Assembly: GCA_002401055.1 (NCBI GenBank)
Contig: NVRZ01000137.1
Location: 1 to 7,868, forward strand
Length of the DNA stretch: 7,868 bases
Direction of reading: 5' to 3'
Source of the DNA: Bacteroidota bacterium
GTDB lineage: Bacteria > Bacteroidota > Bacteroidia > NORP154
The notes under the pieces were generated by a model. The model saw only the letters and a program-made list of their open reading frames with translations, was not told the origin of the DNA and did not search any database. The position numbers and the translations under genes are program-made. Positions 7,270 to 7,868 of the stretch are shown one piece after another (positions within the stretch are counted from its first letter, which is position 1; the number at the start of each line of letters is the position of its first letter).

Positions 7270-7868
7270 CTACTCGCCTCCCGTGTTTTGGGTGGCGAGT
7301 TGATTAGTTGCCTGGTCAATTCGTTCCTTATTCTCTTGCCTGTCCTTTGCCTGCTGTTCCGCAAGAGCCTGAGTAACCTCGTAAATTCTGGCCTTATTCA
7401 TCTGCTCGAATTCTATAACATTGGAGCTTTTCTCAATACTGGAGGTTGCCTCTACTGGTTCTGAAGAGATGATCTCATCTGTAGTTGGAAGATCCAATGC
7501 AATACTAGGTGCAATTACTAACGCTACCACAGACATAAGTTTCAATAAAATATTCAATGAAGGCCCTGAAGTATCCTTAAAAGGATCACCAACAGTGTCG
7601 CCGACTACTGCAGCTATATGCGGATCAGAACCTTTCTTGTAAGTTACACCATCAATTTCAACACCACTTTCAATCATTTTCTTGGCATTGTCCCATGCAC
7701 CTCCTGCATTTGATTGAAAGATTGCCATCAATACACCACAAACGGTAACTCCAGCCAGAAGGCCGCCAAGCATTTCAGCTCCTCCAACAAAACCAATTGC
7801 TACTGGAGTAACAATGGCCAATAAGCCTGGTAAAACCATTTCCTTAATTGACGCTTTTGTAGAAATAT
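7270..7868 (-). CDS. hppA: Membrane-bound ion-pumping pyrophosphatase, C-terminal part (partial)
   Basis: This is the C-terminal 199 or so residues of a membrane-integral pyrophosphatase, which couples pyrophosphate hydrolysis to proton or sodium export. The frame stays open through the right edge ([10 protein letters not shown] precedes the first internal Met at 7839), so the start lies outside the window; full-length relatives have about 670-800 residues. Visible signatures are [12 protein letters not shown] with its substrate-site Asp/Lys, and the conserved loop [17 protein letters not shown], which coordinates Mg-pyrophosphate. Around these are three hydrophobic segments, near [29 protein letters not shown] and [18 protein letters not shown]. 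The residue that decides potassium dependence lies upstream and cannot be judged. After the last helix comes a 71-residue hydrophilic tail, Glu/Gln/Lys/Ala-rich and probably helical or coiled-coil, which core family members lack. The gene converges on the VIT-VWA gene with 7 bp between stop codons. Confidence 0.95.
   Translation of the reverse strand, partial: ISTKASIKEMVLPGLLAIVTPVAIGFVGGAEMLGGLLAGVTVCGVLMAIFQSNAGGAWDNAKKMIESGVEIDGVTYKKGSDPHIAAVVGDTVGDPFKDTSGPSLNILLKLMSVVALVIAPSIALDLPTTDEIISSEPVEATSSIEKSSNVIEFEQMNKARIYEVTQALAEQQAKDRQENKERIDQATNQLATQNTGGE
7272..7300. terminator. GC-rich hairpin at convergent gene ends (possible bidirectional terminator)
   Basis: ACTCGCCTCCC (7272-7282) and GGGTGGCGAGT (7290-7300) form an 11-bp stem with one mismatch and a 7-base loop, GTGTTTT. 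It begins 10 bases after the VIT-VWA stop codon and covers the last nine codons or so plus the first base pair of the stop region of the pyrophosphatase gene. Reading leftward (pyrophosphatase transcript), a TTTT run follows a few bases after the stem. Reading rightward, there is no T-run. It is a good hairpin but a poor canonical intrinsic terminator, so the role is likely rather than proven. Confidence 0.55.

Noticed and set aside
7421..7642. Plus-strand open frame opposite the pyrophosphatase gene
   Set aside because: It is antisense to conserved HppA coding sequence, with no start signals or family match.

Overview
The window looks like ordinary chromosomal DNA of a member of the Bacteroidota, most likely a Cytophagales-type marine or soil bacterium. 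The evidence is the gene families: a bacterial GH3 protein, a Bacteroidota-type deoxynucleoside kinase, TonB C-terminal domains of the 'YP..A....EG.V' style, and a membrane pyrophosphatase. In addition, start codons lack Shine-Dalgarno sequences and are preceded by A-rich DNA, and base composition is moderately AT-rich. The genus assignment is inference. I see no mobile element, RNA gene or CRISPR array.

Layout, left to right. (1) Positions 1-2673, plus strand: the 3' three-quarters of a GH3-family adenylate-forming enzyme, an overlapping gene for an exported protein of unknown function that looks beta-propeller-like, and a deoxynucleoside kinase. The three are packed tightly and could be one transcription unit. 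(2) Positions 2679-4663, minus strand: an ECF-type sigma factor (GTG start) and, overlapping it by four bases (ATGA), a membrane protein joining an N-terminal zinc-finger anti-sigma module, one transmembrane helix, a long low-complexity periplasmic linker and a TonB C-terminal domain. (3) Positions 4664-4862: a 199-bp divergent intergenic region with a 35-bp imperfect dyad and one weak Bacteroidota -7-like element. (4) Positions 4863-7262, plus strand: an exported or membrane-anchored VIT-VWA protein with an intact MIDAS site, also ending in a TonB C-terminal domain. (5) Positions 7270-7868, minus strand: the C-terminal part of a proton/sodium-pumping membrane pyrophosphatase, which runs off the right edge.

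The most interesting part is 2679-7262. A sigma/anti-sigma pair and a divergently transcribed VIT-VWA protein both carry TonB C-terminal domains, and the two domains align without gaps over 97 residues (about 34 identities by my hand count). This suggests an envelope-sensing module. The sigma factor would be held by the anti-sigma zinc finger in the cytoplasm, while the periplasmic TonB-like end of the anti-sigma protein shares a partner, or interacts, with the TonB-like end of the VIT-VWA protein. No ExbB, ExbD or TonB-dependent receptor is encoded here, so energy transduction itself is not shown. The GH3, exported protein and kinase genes to the left, and the pyrophosphatase to the right, appear to be ordinary neighbours.
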